64,000 bases of DNA, from assembly GCF_034931125.1 (NCBI RefSeq), contig NZ_JAYGHM010000004.1:135618-199617 (forward strand), written 5' to 3'. The first letter of the stretch is position 1, and each line of letters starts with the position of its first letter. The position numbers were made by a program, and so were the translations under genes. This stretch comes from Rivularia sp034931125 (GTDB lineage: Bacteria; Cyanobacteriota; Cyanobacteriia; Cyanobacteriales; Nostocaceae). Below the pieces are notes generated by a model. The model saw only the letters and a program-made list of their open reading frames with translations, ran no database searches and was not told where the DNA came from. Below, one piece after another: positions 45,917-54,437 of this stretch.

Positions 45917-46064
45917 AAGGATAGTAGCCGCGAATTAACTCTAAATCGGTATTACAAATCCCCGCACATAATACCCTTACCCGCGCTTCTCCATCTTTAA
46001 TTTCTGGTTCGGGAATATCGGTACGCAGTTCAAGTTGATTATTTTCCAGCCAAAGTCCTTTCAT
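45917..46064 (-). pseudogene. 5' part of the split alcohol dehydrogenase gene
   Basis: The first 49 codons of the dehydrogenase (MKGLWLENNQLELRTDIPEP, then a catalytic-zinc Cys in LCAGICNTDLELIRGYYP). The reading frame runs on into the IS element and gains about 42 unrelated residues. With the 3' part it reconstitutes a 319-aa protein. It would still be transcribed from the native promoter. Confidence 0.88.
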
Positions 46065-46128
46065 ATTTTTTTACTAATAAAATTTAAAATGTTGAGTTTG
46101 TCCTACAAAATAAATAATACATATCGAT

Positions 46129-46734
46129 TCAACAACAACTAACCATAAAAATCAGTTGGTTAAGAACAGGTTCTATTGGTGGTAATGGGTATTCTGTTAA
46201 ATCGATAGTTACAGTATCGCCTTCCAATTTCAAAAATCGCCAAAAGGTTCCGGTAGTAACGGTACCATAAATGGTATTGATAGAGTTTTTTGCTTGCTGA
46301 TTAAATTTTTGTGCAGCTACCATTTCTGCTATACATTGTCCCAAACCCACCTTAAGATTCTCTTTTTTAGCTTCTACTATTACCGCTACAGGTGCTTTGA
46401 CAAATAACTGCTCCTTGGAACAACTAAGAATAAAATCGCATATTCCCGTTAAACCTGTTTCGGCTTCAACATTGAATTCTTCCCCAGAAAACAAACTAAT
46501 TTCGTTATTCAAAGCTTCTTTGACTGCCAGTAACAACGGACAGATAATCAATTCAGACCTGGCTTTTTCTGTATTAAGCGCCATCGCAAGCTGTAGATTC
46601 TTGTTTATAAATTCTGCAAGATAAGAACTCGGCTTTACGATATTTTCAGGTTTTGATATGAAACAAACGCCTTCTACAAGATTCAAGTTAAAGTCTTGGA
46701 TAACTTTGGGAAGCGTAAATTGACTGTAAGGCAT
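46129..46734 (-). CDS. PD-(D/E)XK nuclease-like protein of unknown role
   Basis: The 201-aa protein has a strand-helix pattern with LTGICDFILSC followed by VAVIVEAKKENLKVGLGQC and an IAEM helix, which fits the D...ExK active site of the PD-(D/E)XK fold (family resemblance, not proven). A Glu-rich region EEFNVEAETG precedes it. Restriction-endonuclease-like proteins of this size are common as hypothetical genes in cyanobacteria. It lies upstream of the broken dehydrogenase gene on the same strand, 65 bp apart. No methyltransferase partner is present. Confidence 0.65.
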   Translation of the reverse strand: MPYSQFTLPKVIQDFNLNLVEGVCFISKPENIVKPSSYLAEFINKNLQLAMALNTEKARSELIICPLLLAVKEALNNEISLFSGEEFNVEAETGLTGICDFILSCSKEQLFVKAPVAVIVEAKKENLKVGLGQCIAEMVAAQKFNQQAKNSINTIYGTVTTGTFWRFLKLEGDTVTIDLTEYPLPPIEPVLNQLIFMVSCC

Positions 46735-47316
46735 AAATTAATTTGGTTGAAATCTGGATTTTTATGATTTTTATAGTTAAACCCTTTATCATCTCATAAA
46801 AAATGTCTGCTTTTTCAATAAAAAATCAAAAATCACCATCTCATAAATAAAACTTTCTCAAAACAAACATTCAATTAAACTTTTGTATTCATATTCCGTT
46901 ACAAACTCATTACAGAAGTTTACATATTCTTTTAATTGACGCTATTCTCAATTATTTTACGAGATTACAAGAGGTGTGGCTGTAATATGGTATTGTTATT
47001 CTTAGGGAAGCAATTTATTCACTTTTCAACATTTTCATTAATTAACCCTTTAATAAGCAGTAATCAACTTGATATTTACATGATGAAGCGTACTACAATA
47101 AGATAAATGCGTTGACTAATAGGAAATATTCTCAGTCAAAATATGAATAAATGTAAATGTAAGTGTAATTAAAAATACTATCTTTATGGTATTTAAATAC
47201 TGGTATTGACAATTGTTTTTTTTAATGTATTTGAATTGCGATCGCAAATTATGATTTTTGATCGGTTTGAAAAACTTTAAATGTAGAGTAGGGATAAAAG
47301 AGCGGGGAAAATCTGA
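46735..47316. other. Spacer without recognised gene
   Basis: About 580 bp between divergent genes, AT-rich with one GCGATCGC octamer near 47239. No RNA or repeat recognised. It should hold the promoters of the P450 and nuclease-like genes. Confidence 0.55.
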
Positions 47317-48663
47317 ATGTTGAGTCAATTTCCGAATTGCATTACCACCCCTCCTTGGTGGCAATTAATAAATTGGATAGGTGATCCAATTGGATTTCAA
47401 AAGAAATATAGCCAGAAGTATGGAGACATTTTTTCCATGCGATTGTCTGGACTTGGTTCTCATGTAATTGTTGCTAATCCTCAAGCGATTCAAGAAATTT
47501 TCAGCCAAGATTCCAAATTTGATATTGGAAGAGCGAACGAACTTGCAGAGCCTCTGATTGGTAAAAATTCTTTGATGATGATGGATGGATCTCGCCATCG
47601 ACGAGAACGAAAATTATTAATGCCTTCGTTTCATGGGGAGAGAATACAAGGTTATGGCGAACAAATTTGTCAAATTACCAAAGTTATTGCCAGTCAATTG
47701 AAGATCGGTGAATCTTTTATAGTTCGCTCTAGGATGCAGAAAGTAAGTTTAGAGATAATTTTACAAGTTGTCTTTGGTTTGAGTGAAGGGAAACGCTACG
47801 AACAACTTAAACCCCTACTTACAGATTGGCTCGATATGACAGATTCTCCCTTGCGATCGAGTATGCTATTTTTGCGGTTCTTGCAACGAGATTGGGGAAA
47901 ATGGACTCCTTGGGGAAGGATGAAACAGAGACAGCGCCAAATTCTCGATTTACTGCAAGCAGAAATTGAAGAGAGAAGAACTAAAAATACGGAGAAAGGA
48001 AACGATATTCTCAGCTTGATGATGGCAACACGGGATGAGGATGGGCAAGCAATGACCGATGGGGAATTAAAAGATGAACTGCTAACAATTTTATTGGCTG
48101 GTCATGAAACTACTGCCACAACTTTGTCATGGGCTTTTTATGAGATTTCTCGAAATCCAGATGTGATTGAAAAATTGCAGATGGAGCTAGAAAGTTTGGG
48201 GGAAAATCCCAATCCGATGGAAATAACAAAACTTCCCTACTTATCGGCAGTATGTCAAGAAACACTACGGATGTATCCAGTGCTTCCGGTGCTTTTCCCA
48301 CGCATCGCTAAATCACCCATCGAGATTGGTGGATACCAATTCGATGCTGAAACTAGCTTTATGCCCAGTATTTACCTGCTGCATTACCGGGAAGATTTGT
48401 ATCCCCATCCGGAGCAGTTTAAACCAGAACGTTTTCTTGAGCGGCAATATTCTGCTTCTGAGTATATTCCTTTTGGTGGGGGAAGTCGGCGATGCTTGGG
48501 ATATGCTTTAGCTCAGTTAGAGATGAAATTAGTTATAGCAACAGTTTTATCTCAATATCAACTTGATTTAACAGAAGATAAACCTATTAAAATACAGCGT
48601 CGTGGTTTTACCCTTGCTCCTATGGGGGGAGTGCAGATGGTGATGAAAGGGAAGCGGGAATAG
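47317..48663 (+). CDS. Cytochrome P450 (CYP110-like)
   Basis: The 448-aa P450 has an I-helix motif LLAGHETTATTLSW, the K-helix ExxR in ETLRMYP, and the haem-binding FGGGSRRCLGYA with its Cys ligand. The absence of an N-terminal membrane anchor fits a soluble bacterial P450, and the N-terminal sequence (PPWWQLINWIGDPIGF) resembles the CYP110 family common in Nostocales. Members are thought to oxidise fatty acids, alkanes or terpenoids. No terpene cyclase or other biosynthetic gene is adjacent, so the substrate is open. Confidence 0.92.
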   Translation: MLSQFPNCITTPPWWQLINWIGDPIGFQKKYSQKYGDIFSMRLSGLGSHVIVANPQAIQEIFSQDSKFDIGRANELAEPLIGKNSLMMMDGSRHRRERKLLMPSFHGERIQGYGEQICQITKVIASQLKIGESFIVRSRMQKVSLEIILQVVFGLSEGKRYEQLKPLLTDWLDMTDSPLRSSMLFLRFLQRDWGKWTPWGRMKQRQRQILDLLQAEIEERRTKNTEKGNDILSLMMATRDEDGQAMTDGELKDELLTILLAGHETTATTLSWAFYEISRNPDVIEKLQMELESLGENPNPMEITKLPYLSAVCQETLRMYPVLPVLFPRIAKSPIEIGGYQFDAETSFMPSIYLLHYREDLYPHPEQFKPERFLERQYSASEYIPFGGGSRRCLGYALAQLEMKLVIATVLSQYQLDLTEDKPIKIQRRGFTLAPMGGVQMVMKGKRE

Positions 48664-48679
48664 TTTAAGTTAAACATTG

Positions 48680-49699
48680 TCAATTGCTGATTCCGGGCAT
48701 TTCAAGAAATAATGGAAATTGTTTAATGCGATCGCACCATTGATTTATGGCAGAATATTTATCTAACATCACACCACCATCTGGAGCTAAGGCAATATAG
48801 GGGAAACAAGCGATATCGGCAATGGTGGGACGTTCTAAGGCTAACCACTGATTTCTAGTTAAATGTTGTTCGATCACATTTAGAATTGATTCTGCTTTTT
48901 TTTGCGCTGCTTCTAAGTCGATCGCAAAGCCGAATTTGCTTAACCTTGCATCGGCTGGACCGCGAGCAATTTCGTTTGCTGCTGTTGATAACCACTGTGT
49001 TACCTGTGCCATTCCTGCTGCATCGCTAGGAAACCAAGCTTCTCCACCATGTTTTTTGGCTAGGTAAACTAAAATTGCTTGGGAATCTCTCAAAATTAAA
49101 CCGTCATCTTCTAATACTGGAATTTGTCCCAAAGGATTTAACTGCAAGAATTCTGGCGATTTATGTTCGTAAGCCATCAAGTCAACGTTTACGAGTTCAT
49201 ATTTGATATCCAATAAGGATAAAAATAAACGTATTTTGTAGCAGTTTCCGGAAAGCTCTAAGTTATATAGTTTCATGGTCGAAATGTTTTGAGTCTCTTG
49301 TTGTGGGGTGGATGGATAAATTTGGTCGAATTCCAATACGTTGCCATCAGGATCGCGAATGAAGCAGATTCGACGACGTTCTCCCACATATCTTGGTTCT
49401 TCGGTAACTTGAATATTATGCTGCTCTAATTTTTCTAATAGTCGATCCAAATCGTCTACAATAAAAGCTGGATGAGTAATTCCTGGATATTTAATCGGTT
49501 CATCCATGAGAATGTTGCCATCGCGCTTTGCTCCATTGAATATCAAATTAATATAAACACCATCGGCTGTAACTAACTCGCTGGCTTGATGTTTGGGAAA
49601 ATACTTTTCTTCGATAAATCCCAACTTTTCGTAAAATTTTAGAGCTTCAAAGCGATCGCTAACCCGAATCCCTATATGCTCGTAATCAATTATTCTCAT
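48680..49699 (-). CDS. Fusion of a VOC-family domain and a glutathione S-transferase
   Basis: The 339-aa protein joins two enzymes. Residues 1-130 are a glyoxalase/dioxygenase-type VOC domain (YEHIGIRVSDRFEALKFYEK; metal-ligand candidates H8 and E124 in VLEFDQIYP). After a linker, residues 142-339 are a complete GST (MKLYNLELSGNCYKIRLFLS, cis-Pro loop PLGQIPVLEDDGLILRDSQA). Both are often separate neighbours in other bacteria, so a lost stop codon is a possible origin, and the internal ATG at residue 142 could start a separate GST. It is divergent from a TetR regulator over tandem palindromes and is probably repressed by it. The likely job is detoxification of electrophiles. Confidence 0.9.
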   Translation of the reverse strand: MRIIDYEHIGIRVSDRFEALKFYEKLGFIEEKYFPKHQASELVTADGVYINLIFNGAKRDGNILMDEPIKYPGITHPAFIVDDLDRLLEKLEQHNIQVTEEPRYVGERRRICFIRDPDGNVLEFDQIYPSTPQQETQNISTMKLYNLELSGNCYKIRLFLSLLDIKYELVNVDLMAYEHKSPEFLQLNPLGQIPVLEDDGLILRDSQAILVYLAKKHGGEAWFPSDAAGMAQVTQWLSTAANEIARGPADARLSKFGFAIDLEAAQKKAESILNVIEQHLTRNQWLALERPTIADIACFPYIALAPDGGVMLDKYSAINQWCDRIKQFPLFLEMPGISN

Positions 49700-49702
49700 T
49701 TT

Positions 49703-49747
49703 CTGTACCGAACGTTCTATACAGAATGACTGTACCGATTGTTCGGT
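49703..49747. promoter_or_regulatory. Two TetR-type operator palindromes
   Basis: Site 1 (49703-49724) is a 22-bp near-perfect palindrome with arms CTGTA / TACAG and centre GAACGTTC. Site 2 (49734-49747) has ACCGA-TTGT-TCGGT. Both share TGTACCGA...GTTC and are 27 bp apart, covering the space between the divergent VOC-GST gene (start 49699) and the TetR gene. This is the classic place for an autoregulated TetR operator. Confidence 0.75.
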
Positions 49748-49783
49748 AAAATGTCAATATATGGTTAAGGTTAAAAGTGTTTG

Positions 49784-50329
49784 ATGTCCAAGGAAGAAGC
49801 GATAATTAGATTGATTCCGGCGTTTAGACAATATGGTTATGAAGGTGCAAGTTTATCTTTGCTTTCAAAAGCGAGTAGTTTAGGTAAAGCGAGTTTGTAT
49901 CACTATTTTCCTGGTGGTAAATCAGAAATGGCTGCTGCTGTATTTGAATATGTGGGTAATGAGTTTGGTGATTTGGTATTGAAGGCTTTGCGGGGAGAGA
50001 ATAAACCGTTTGTGAAACTTCAAGCTGCGTGTAACAGTCTGCGAGAGTTTTATGATGGTGGGAGGAATTCTTGTTTCTTAACGATTATGTCTTTTGGGTC
50101 AGCGGATAACTTGTTTCACGAGCAGGTAAAAGCGAGATTACGACAGATAATTGAAGCATTAACGAAAGTATTGATCGAAGCAGGGATTGAAGCTGATGTT
50201 GCTGAAGTGCGATCGCAAGATGCTGTTGCTCAAATTCAGGGAGCGTTGATTTTGGTAAGAATTTTAGATGATACCGAACCTTTTAATCGAGTAATTAAGA
50301 GTTTGCCAGAATTGTTGTTAAGGTTGTAG
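49784..50329 (+). CDS. TetR/AcrR family transcriptional regulator
   Basis: The 181-aa regulator starts at ATG 49784 (a TTG one codon earlier is less likely). The N-terminal helix-turn-helix reads AFRQYGYEGASLSLLSKASS followed by LGKASLYHYFPGGKSEM, with the usual YHYF signature. The C-terminal ligand domain resembles the LmrA/YxaF type. It probably represses the divergent VOC-GST gene and itself through the two palindromes between them. The ligand is unknown, presumably an electrophile or drug. Confidence 0.92.
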   Translation: MSKEEAIIRLIPAFRQYGYEGASLSLLSKASSLGKASLYHYFPGGKSEMAAAVFEYVGNEFGDLVLKALRGENKPFVKLQAACNSLREFYDGGRNSCFLTIMSFGSADNLFHEQVKARLRQIIEALTKVLIEAGIEADVAEVRSQDAVAQIQGALILVRILDDTEPFNRVIKSLPELLLRL

Positions 50330-50385
50330 GGTGCTGTGAATAAATTTATAAATAGCGAGTATAGGCGATCGCACTACTTCCTTTT

Positions 50386-51000
50386 TTAAACTTGTTGAAA
50401 AAGGTATTCAATTCTCAGACGTTTGGGAAATCTATTTTTCTCAGAGAAAGCATCGCGACGAATTTCTTGTAATCCCAACTTTTGGAAATAGTCAATTTCT
50501 TCGAGGGATAAAGGATAGGGAGGACCATCTGGTTCTTCAGGAGTATCGCGGGTGACTGTGACAACTAATAATGTTCCTTCCGATGCGACTAATTGAGCTA
50601 CAGTTTCCATTACTTGCGATCGCACTGTTAACGGTAAAGATTGAATTGTTCTAGCTTCAAAAACAAAATCAAAATTTCGCAGCCATTGAGGATTTAAGTT
50701 GAATAAATCGGCGACGACGTAGTTGACTGAAGAATTAGGAAACCTTTGCTTGCACCAATCGATCGCAGTAGGAGAAATATCAAAAGCCGTAACATTAAAT
50801 CCTTTTTGAGCTAAAGCTTCGGCATCGTCTCCCAATCCGCATCCTACGACTAAAGCTTTTAAACCTGAGAAATTTTGATCGAGATGTGAATGATTTAACC
50901 AATCCTTGAGATAAGCGCTTGCTGTCATATTTGCCCAAGGAACTTGATTCGAGTCTCCTTTGGCTTTAATATATATATTGTCAAACCAGTTTGAAGTCAT
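50386..51000 (-). CDS. Class I SAM-dependent methyltransferase (TPMT-like)
   Basis: The 204-aa protein begins WFDNIYIKAKGDSNQVPWAN, with motif I ALVVGCGLGDDAEALAQKGF and the acidic post-motif VTAFDIS, then YVVADLFNL and FDFVFEARTIQSLP. The order and length resemble the thiopurine methyltransferase-like group of small-molecule methylases. The substrate is unknown. It is convergent with the TetR gene, with a HIP1 octamer between. Confidence 0.85.
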   Translation of the reverse strand: MTSNWFDNIYIKAKGDSNQVPWANMTASAYLKDWLNHSHLDQNFSGLKALVVGCGLGDDAEALAQKGFNVTAFDISPTAIDWCKQRFPNSSVNYVVADLFNLNPQWLRNFDFVFEARTIQSLPLTVRSQVMETVAQLVASEGTLLVVTVTRDTPEEPDGPPYPLSLEEIDYFQKLGLQEIRRDAFSEKNRFPKRLRIEYLFQQV

Positions 51001-51001
51001 T

Positions 51002-51300
51002 TAGATTTTGGATTTTGGATTTTGGATTTTGGATTATTTAGACAAGTAGAACCAAGCAATCAGAGAATTTCAGTAAACCAACAAGTTTTTTCCTGTAAAG
51101 CGATCGCAATGCGATCGAACCAAACCTAAAATTCCGGCGTTGCTAAATTCAACAATGAATTAAATTGATTTAGATTTTGTATTAAACACGAAACCTATGT
51201 AGAGACGTAGCACTGCTACGTCTCCAAAAATGTGAAATCCTAACTTCATCCGCTTGAATTAGTATCCTGAGTCTTTGTATCCTAACTTTAAAATTACCCT
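51002..51300. repeat. Spacer with ATTTTGG repeat and palindrome copy 3
   Basis: About 34 bp of (GATTTTGG)n lie directly before the methyltransferase start. GAGACGTAGCA / TGCTACGTCTC at 51202-51224 is a variant of the AGACGTTGCA palindrome (copies at 9218 and 17353). A GCGATCGC octamer lies between. Confidence 0.75.
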
Positions 51301-54093
51301 CTACTTATTAACCAATAAAGCAACGGGGAAATGTTGGAGAATATCGCGTACCCAAAGTGCATCTTCACCTTCTACTTGTTTCCCGGTAAACACATCTTGC
51401 CACACAGAGGTGGAATCGGTAGGGGGAACAATGCGAGTTTCTTGCCATTTTTCAGATAAAGGATATTCACCCATCTCGACTAAGGAAGTAAAGAAACGAG
51501 GAGCAATGACAATGATTTTTTGATCTCCTAATTCTCTACTGAACCCTACTACATGAGTTTTTAAACTGCCAACTACGGTTAATTTTTCGTAGGTACCGCG
51601 TTGAAATAAGTCTAAATTATCTCGACGTGCTTGTAAGGTTTTATAAATTAACAACAGCTTGATTCTGCCATCTTCGGGAGTTTGCAGCAACTGAGCAATA
51701 TAGTCGGGTAAATCCGCTTCGCTTTGAGACTCAATTTCTTCTAAATACTTGTGTCGTTTCTCAAAGTTTACCGGACGACGATTATCTGGGTCTACTAAAC
51801 TCAAATCCCAAAGTTCTGTTCCCTGGTAAATATCGGGAAGTCCTGGTGCGGTCAGTTTGAGTAATGCTTGAGAAAGAGAATTTAAGATTCCGTAGTGCTG
51901 GACTTTCTGTTGCAAAGGACGGAAAGCTTCTAAAAATTGATTATCTTGACTATCTTTTAGAACTCGTTGGGCAAAATTAGTAAAGCCGTCTTCGTAATCA
52001 GCATCATTCTTCAGCCATGCAGTATGGACTTTTGCTTCTCGAATTGCTTTGATAATATATTCTTTGATCCGCTCTACAAAAGCTGGATATTCTTCTTTAC
52101 TAAAAGGAAAAGCACCGAGCAGGGTTTGATAAAACAAATACTCATCGTTATGAGTCGGTATATTTCGTCCTCCGACGCAATCTTTCGATGGTGCATTAAT
52201 TTCGCGCCATTGTCGCAAGTTTTCTTCCCATTCGTCGGGAATTTCTGATAAAACGTTGATTCTAGCTCTAACATCTTCCCCGCGTTTCGTATCGTGGGTA
52301 GATGTGGTATTCATTGTATGGGGCCAATGAGCAATTTGATGAGAATTGAAATTGTGAAAATCTTCTGAAGATATGCCAAATTGAGTCGGGTGAGAACCAA
52401 CTTCATTGAGCGAAGCCAACCTGTTGTATACATACAGTACGGTATCTTCCACACCTTTTGCCATCAAAGGTCCAGTAAACTGCTGCAATCTCATTAAGAA
52501 ACGCAACCATTCTTCTCGATCTTCATCTGCGAGATTTTCGTCATATTCTAATAGCAAGAATTTTTCAATAAAGTTGAGTTCGTTGAGGAAGTTAGGAATA
52601 TTCTTTTTGGCTTGAGTCATTACCTGCTCAATATATTCTCTATCGGTAGAACTTGCTCCCCCACTATTAATATATGTGCGATATATGGGAAATACTGCCA
52701 AAATTTCGACCAAAGCGGCTTTTAAACCGTACATAGTAAAATCGCTAGCATAGCGATACCCACCAGATATTTTCTTGAACAGGTGAGCTAAATTTTCAAT
52801 ATCACCAGCTAAATGTCTCTCAATAATCAATCTTTTGTTTTTGTCGATTAATTCTTCACAAGAAGCAGCTTTACCAATAAAACGACTGTAGATATCGTCA
52901 AATTGCTGTTCGTTTGACTGGTTGCAGAAAATACCATTAAGTTGGTTAAGAAAATCGTATCCTGTAGTTCCTTGAATGGGCCAAGTTATGGGTAATTCTT
53001 CTTGAGGTTCGAGGATTTTTTCGACAATTAGGTAAACGTCTGGTGCTTTGTCCCGCAATCTATTCAAGTATTGCGCTGGATCGTATAAACCATCTATATG
53101 GTCAATTCGCAATCCATCAAATTTACCTTCTTCAACTAGCTGTAAAATTAACGAATGAATAGTCTCAAAAACATTTTCGTCTTCAACCCGTAGCGAGATT
53201 AAATCATTAACCGTAAAAAACCGTCTGTAATTAAGTTCTTCATTGCCAACTTTCCAATAAGCAAGACGGAAAAATTGCTCTGCTAATAAATCTTCTAATA
53301 AATCAAAGCTTTCCGGTTTTCCTGCTTCTCCATTAAAAGTAGCAATATTTTCTTCAATATACTCTTTTACCTCCGCAGAATCATTCCAGAGTTCCCATAA
53401 CATCCTTTTCACAAAGCTGATTTGGTCTTGTCTCTCTCTTCCCTCTTCACCTGATGGGGTATATTTTAATGTATAAAGAATACCCAAAAATTTCACAAAA
53501 GCAGGATTATCTCTACCAAGTTTTTCCTGCAAGCGTCCCAAATTGTATGTCAGAACTTGGCTATAAGATTCAATCCGAATCGGAAATTTTAGAGAATAAT
53601 AGTTAATAGTTAAACCATTTTTTTCGTACTGAATTTGTAATTCACCACTTTCGAGACAATCACCACAAAATTTACCTAAAAAAGGCGCTAATACTTTACC
53701 ATTATTTTCGATGTAATGATGATTCCAGTCGATGTCAAAAAATTCTCTATACTTAGAATCGGGACCATTTTCTAAAACATCCATCAGTATTTCATTTTGG
53801 CTATCAAAAGCCATATGATTAGGTACAATATCTTGAACCCAACCAATATTTAACTGATGAAGCTGTTCCACTAATTCTTCAAACTTTTCCACACCTCCCA
53901 ATTCAGGATCGATCTCACGAGGATTCACCGCATCATAACCGTGAGTACTACCTTTTCTAGAAGTAAGAATTGGAGAAGCATATAAATGAGAAATACCCAA
54001 CTTTTCCAGGTAAGTAGCAATCGATGAAGCTGCTATAAAACCAAAGTTAGGAGTAAATTGAATCCGATATGTTGCTAAAGGTATTTGCATCAT
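51301..54093 (-). CDS. treY: Malto-oligosyltrehalose synthase
   Basis: The 930-aa GH13 enzyme turns the reducing-end glucose of a maltodextrin into a trehalosyl end. The start ATYRIQFTPNFGF is typical of TreY. The catalytic Asp is in GLRIDHIDGLYDP, the Glu in YLIVEKILEPQEELP, and the third acid in STHDTKRGEDVRAR. Length fits (usually 700-950). It is the last of four genes transcribed leftward, after treS, glgX and treZ; the 345-bp gap to treZ is mostly heptamer repeat. The product is the substrate of TreZ. All catalytic residues are present. Confidence 0.97.
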   Translation of the reverse strand: MMQIPLATYRIQFTPNFGFIAASSIATYLEKLGISHLYASPILTSRKGSTHGYDAVNPREIDPELGGVEKFEELVEQLHQLNIGWVQDIVPNHMAFDSQNEILMDVLENGPDSKYREFFDIDWNHHYIENNGKVLAPFLGKFCGDCLESGELQIQYEKNGLTINYYSLKFPIRIESYSQVLTYNLGRLQEKLGRDNPAFVKFLGILYTLKYTPSGEEGRERQDQISFVKRMLWELWNDSAEVKEYIEENIATFNGEAGKPESFDLLEDLLAEQFFRLAYWKVGNEELNYRRFFTVNDLISLRVEDENVFETIHSLILQLVEEGKFDGLRIDHIDGLYDPAQYLNRLRDKAPDVYLIVEKILEPQEELPITWPIQGTTGYDFLNQLNGIFCNQSNEQQFDDIYSRFIGKAASCEELIDKNKRLIIERHLAGDIENLAHLFKKISGGYRYASDFTMYGLKAALVEILAVFPIYRTYINSGGASSTDREYIEQVMTQAKKNIPNFLNELNFIEKFLLLEYDENLADEDREEWLRFLMRLQQFTGPLMAKGVEDTVLYVYNRLASLNEVGSHPTQFGISSEDFHNFNSHQIAHWPHTMNTTSTHDTKRGEDVRARINVLSEIPDEWEENLRQWREINAPSKDCVGGRNIPTHNDEYLFYQTLLGAFPFSKEEYPAFVERIKEYIIKAIREAKVHTAWLKNDADYEDGFTNFAQRVLKDSQDNQFLEAFRPLQQKVQHYGILNSLSQALLKLTAPGLPDIYQGTELWDLSLVDPDNRRPVNFEKRHKYLEEIESQSEADLPDYIAQLLQTPEDGRIKLLLIYKTLQARRDNLDLFQRGTYEKLTVVGSLKTHVVGFSRELGDQKIIVIAPRFFTSLVEMGEYPLSEKWQETRIVPPTDSTSVWQDVFTGKQVEGEDALWVRDILQHFPVALLVNK

Positions 54094-54118
54094 AATAATT
54101 TTAGATTTTTGATTTTGG

Positions 54119-54326
54119 ATTGGTAATTGGTAATTGGTAATTGGTAATTGGTAATTGGTAATTGGTAATTGGTAATTGGTAATTGGGAATTGGGAATTGG
54201 TAATTGGGAATTGGTAATTGGGAATTGGTAATTGGGAATTGGGAATTGGGAATTGGTAATTGGGAATTGGTAATTGGGGATTGGGAATTGGGAATTGGGA
54301 ATTGGGGATTGGGAATTGGGGATTGG
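54119..54326. repeat. Long heptamer array between treY and treZ
   Basis: About 30 units of TGGTAAT, TGGGAAT and TGGGGAT fill the space upstream of treY, with ACCCATT-type units also present at 54370-54430. It is the longest array in the window and occupies the region where a treY leader or promoter would be. Confidence 0.95.
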
Positions 54327-54437
54327 GAATAGTTAGGAATTAGGAGTTAGGACCACCGGAGTTATTAAGTTTTCTCCCCATTACCCATTACCCATTACCG
54401 ATTACCTATTACCCATTACCCATTACCCATCTACAAA

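Noticed and set aside
54119..54326. Regular repeat that could be taken for a CRISPR array
   Set aside because: The unit is 7 bp with no spacers and there are no cas genes; it is a tandem heptamer array.
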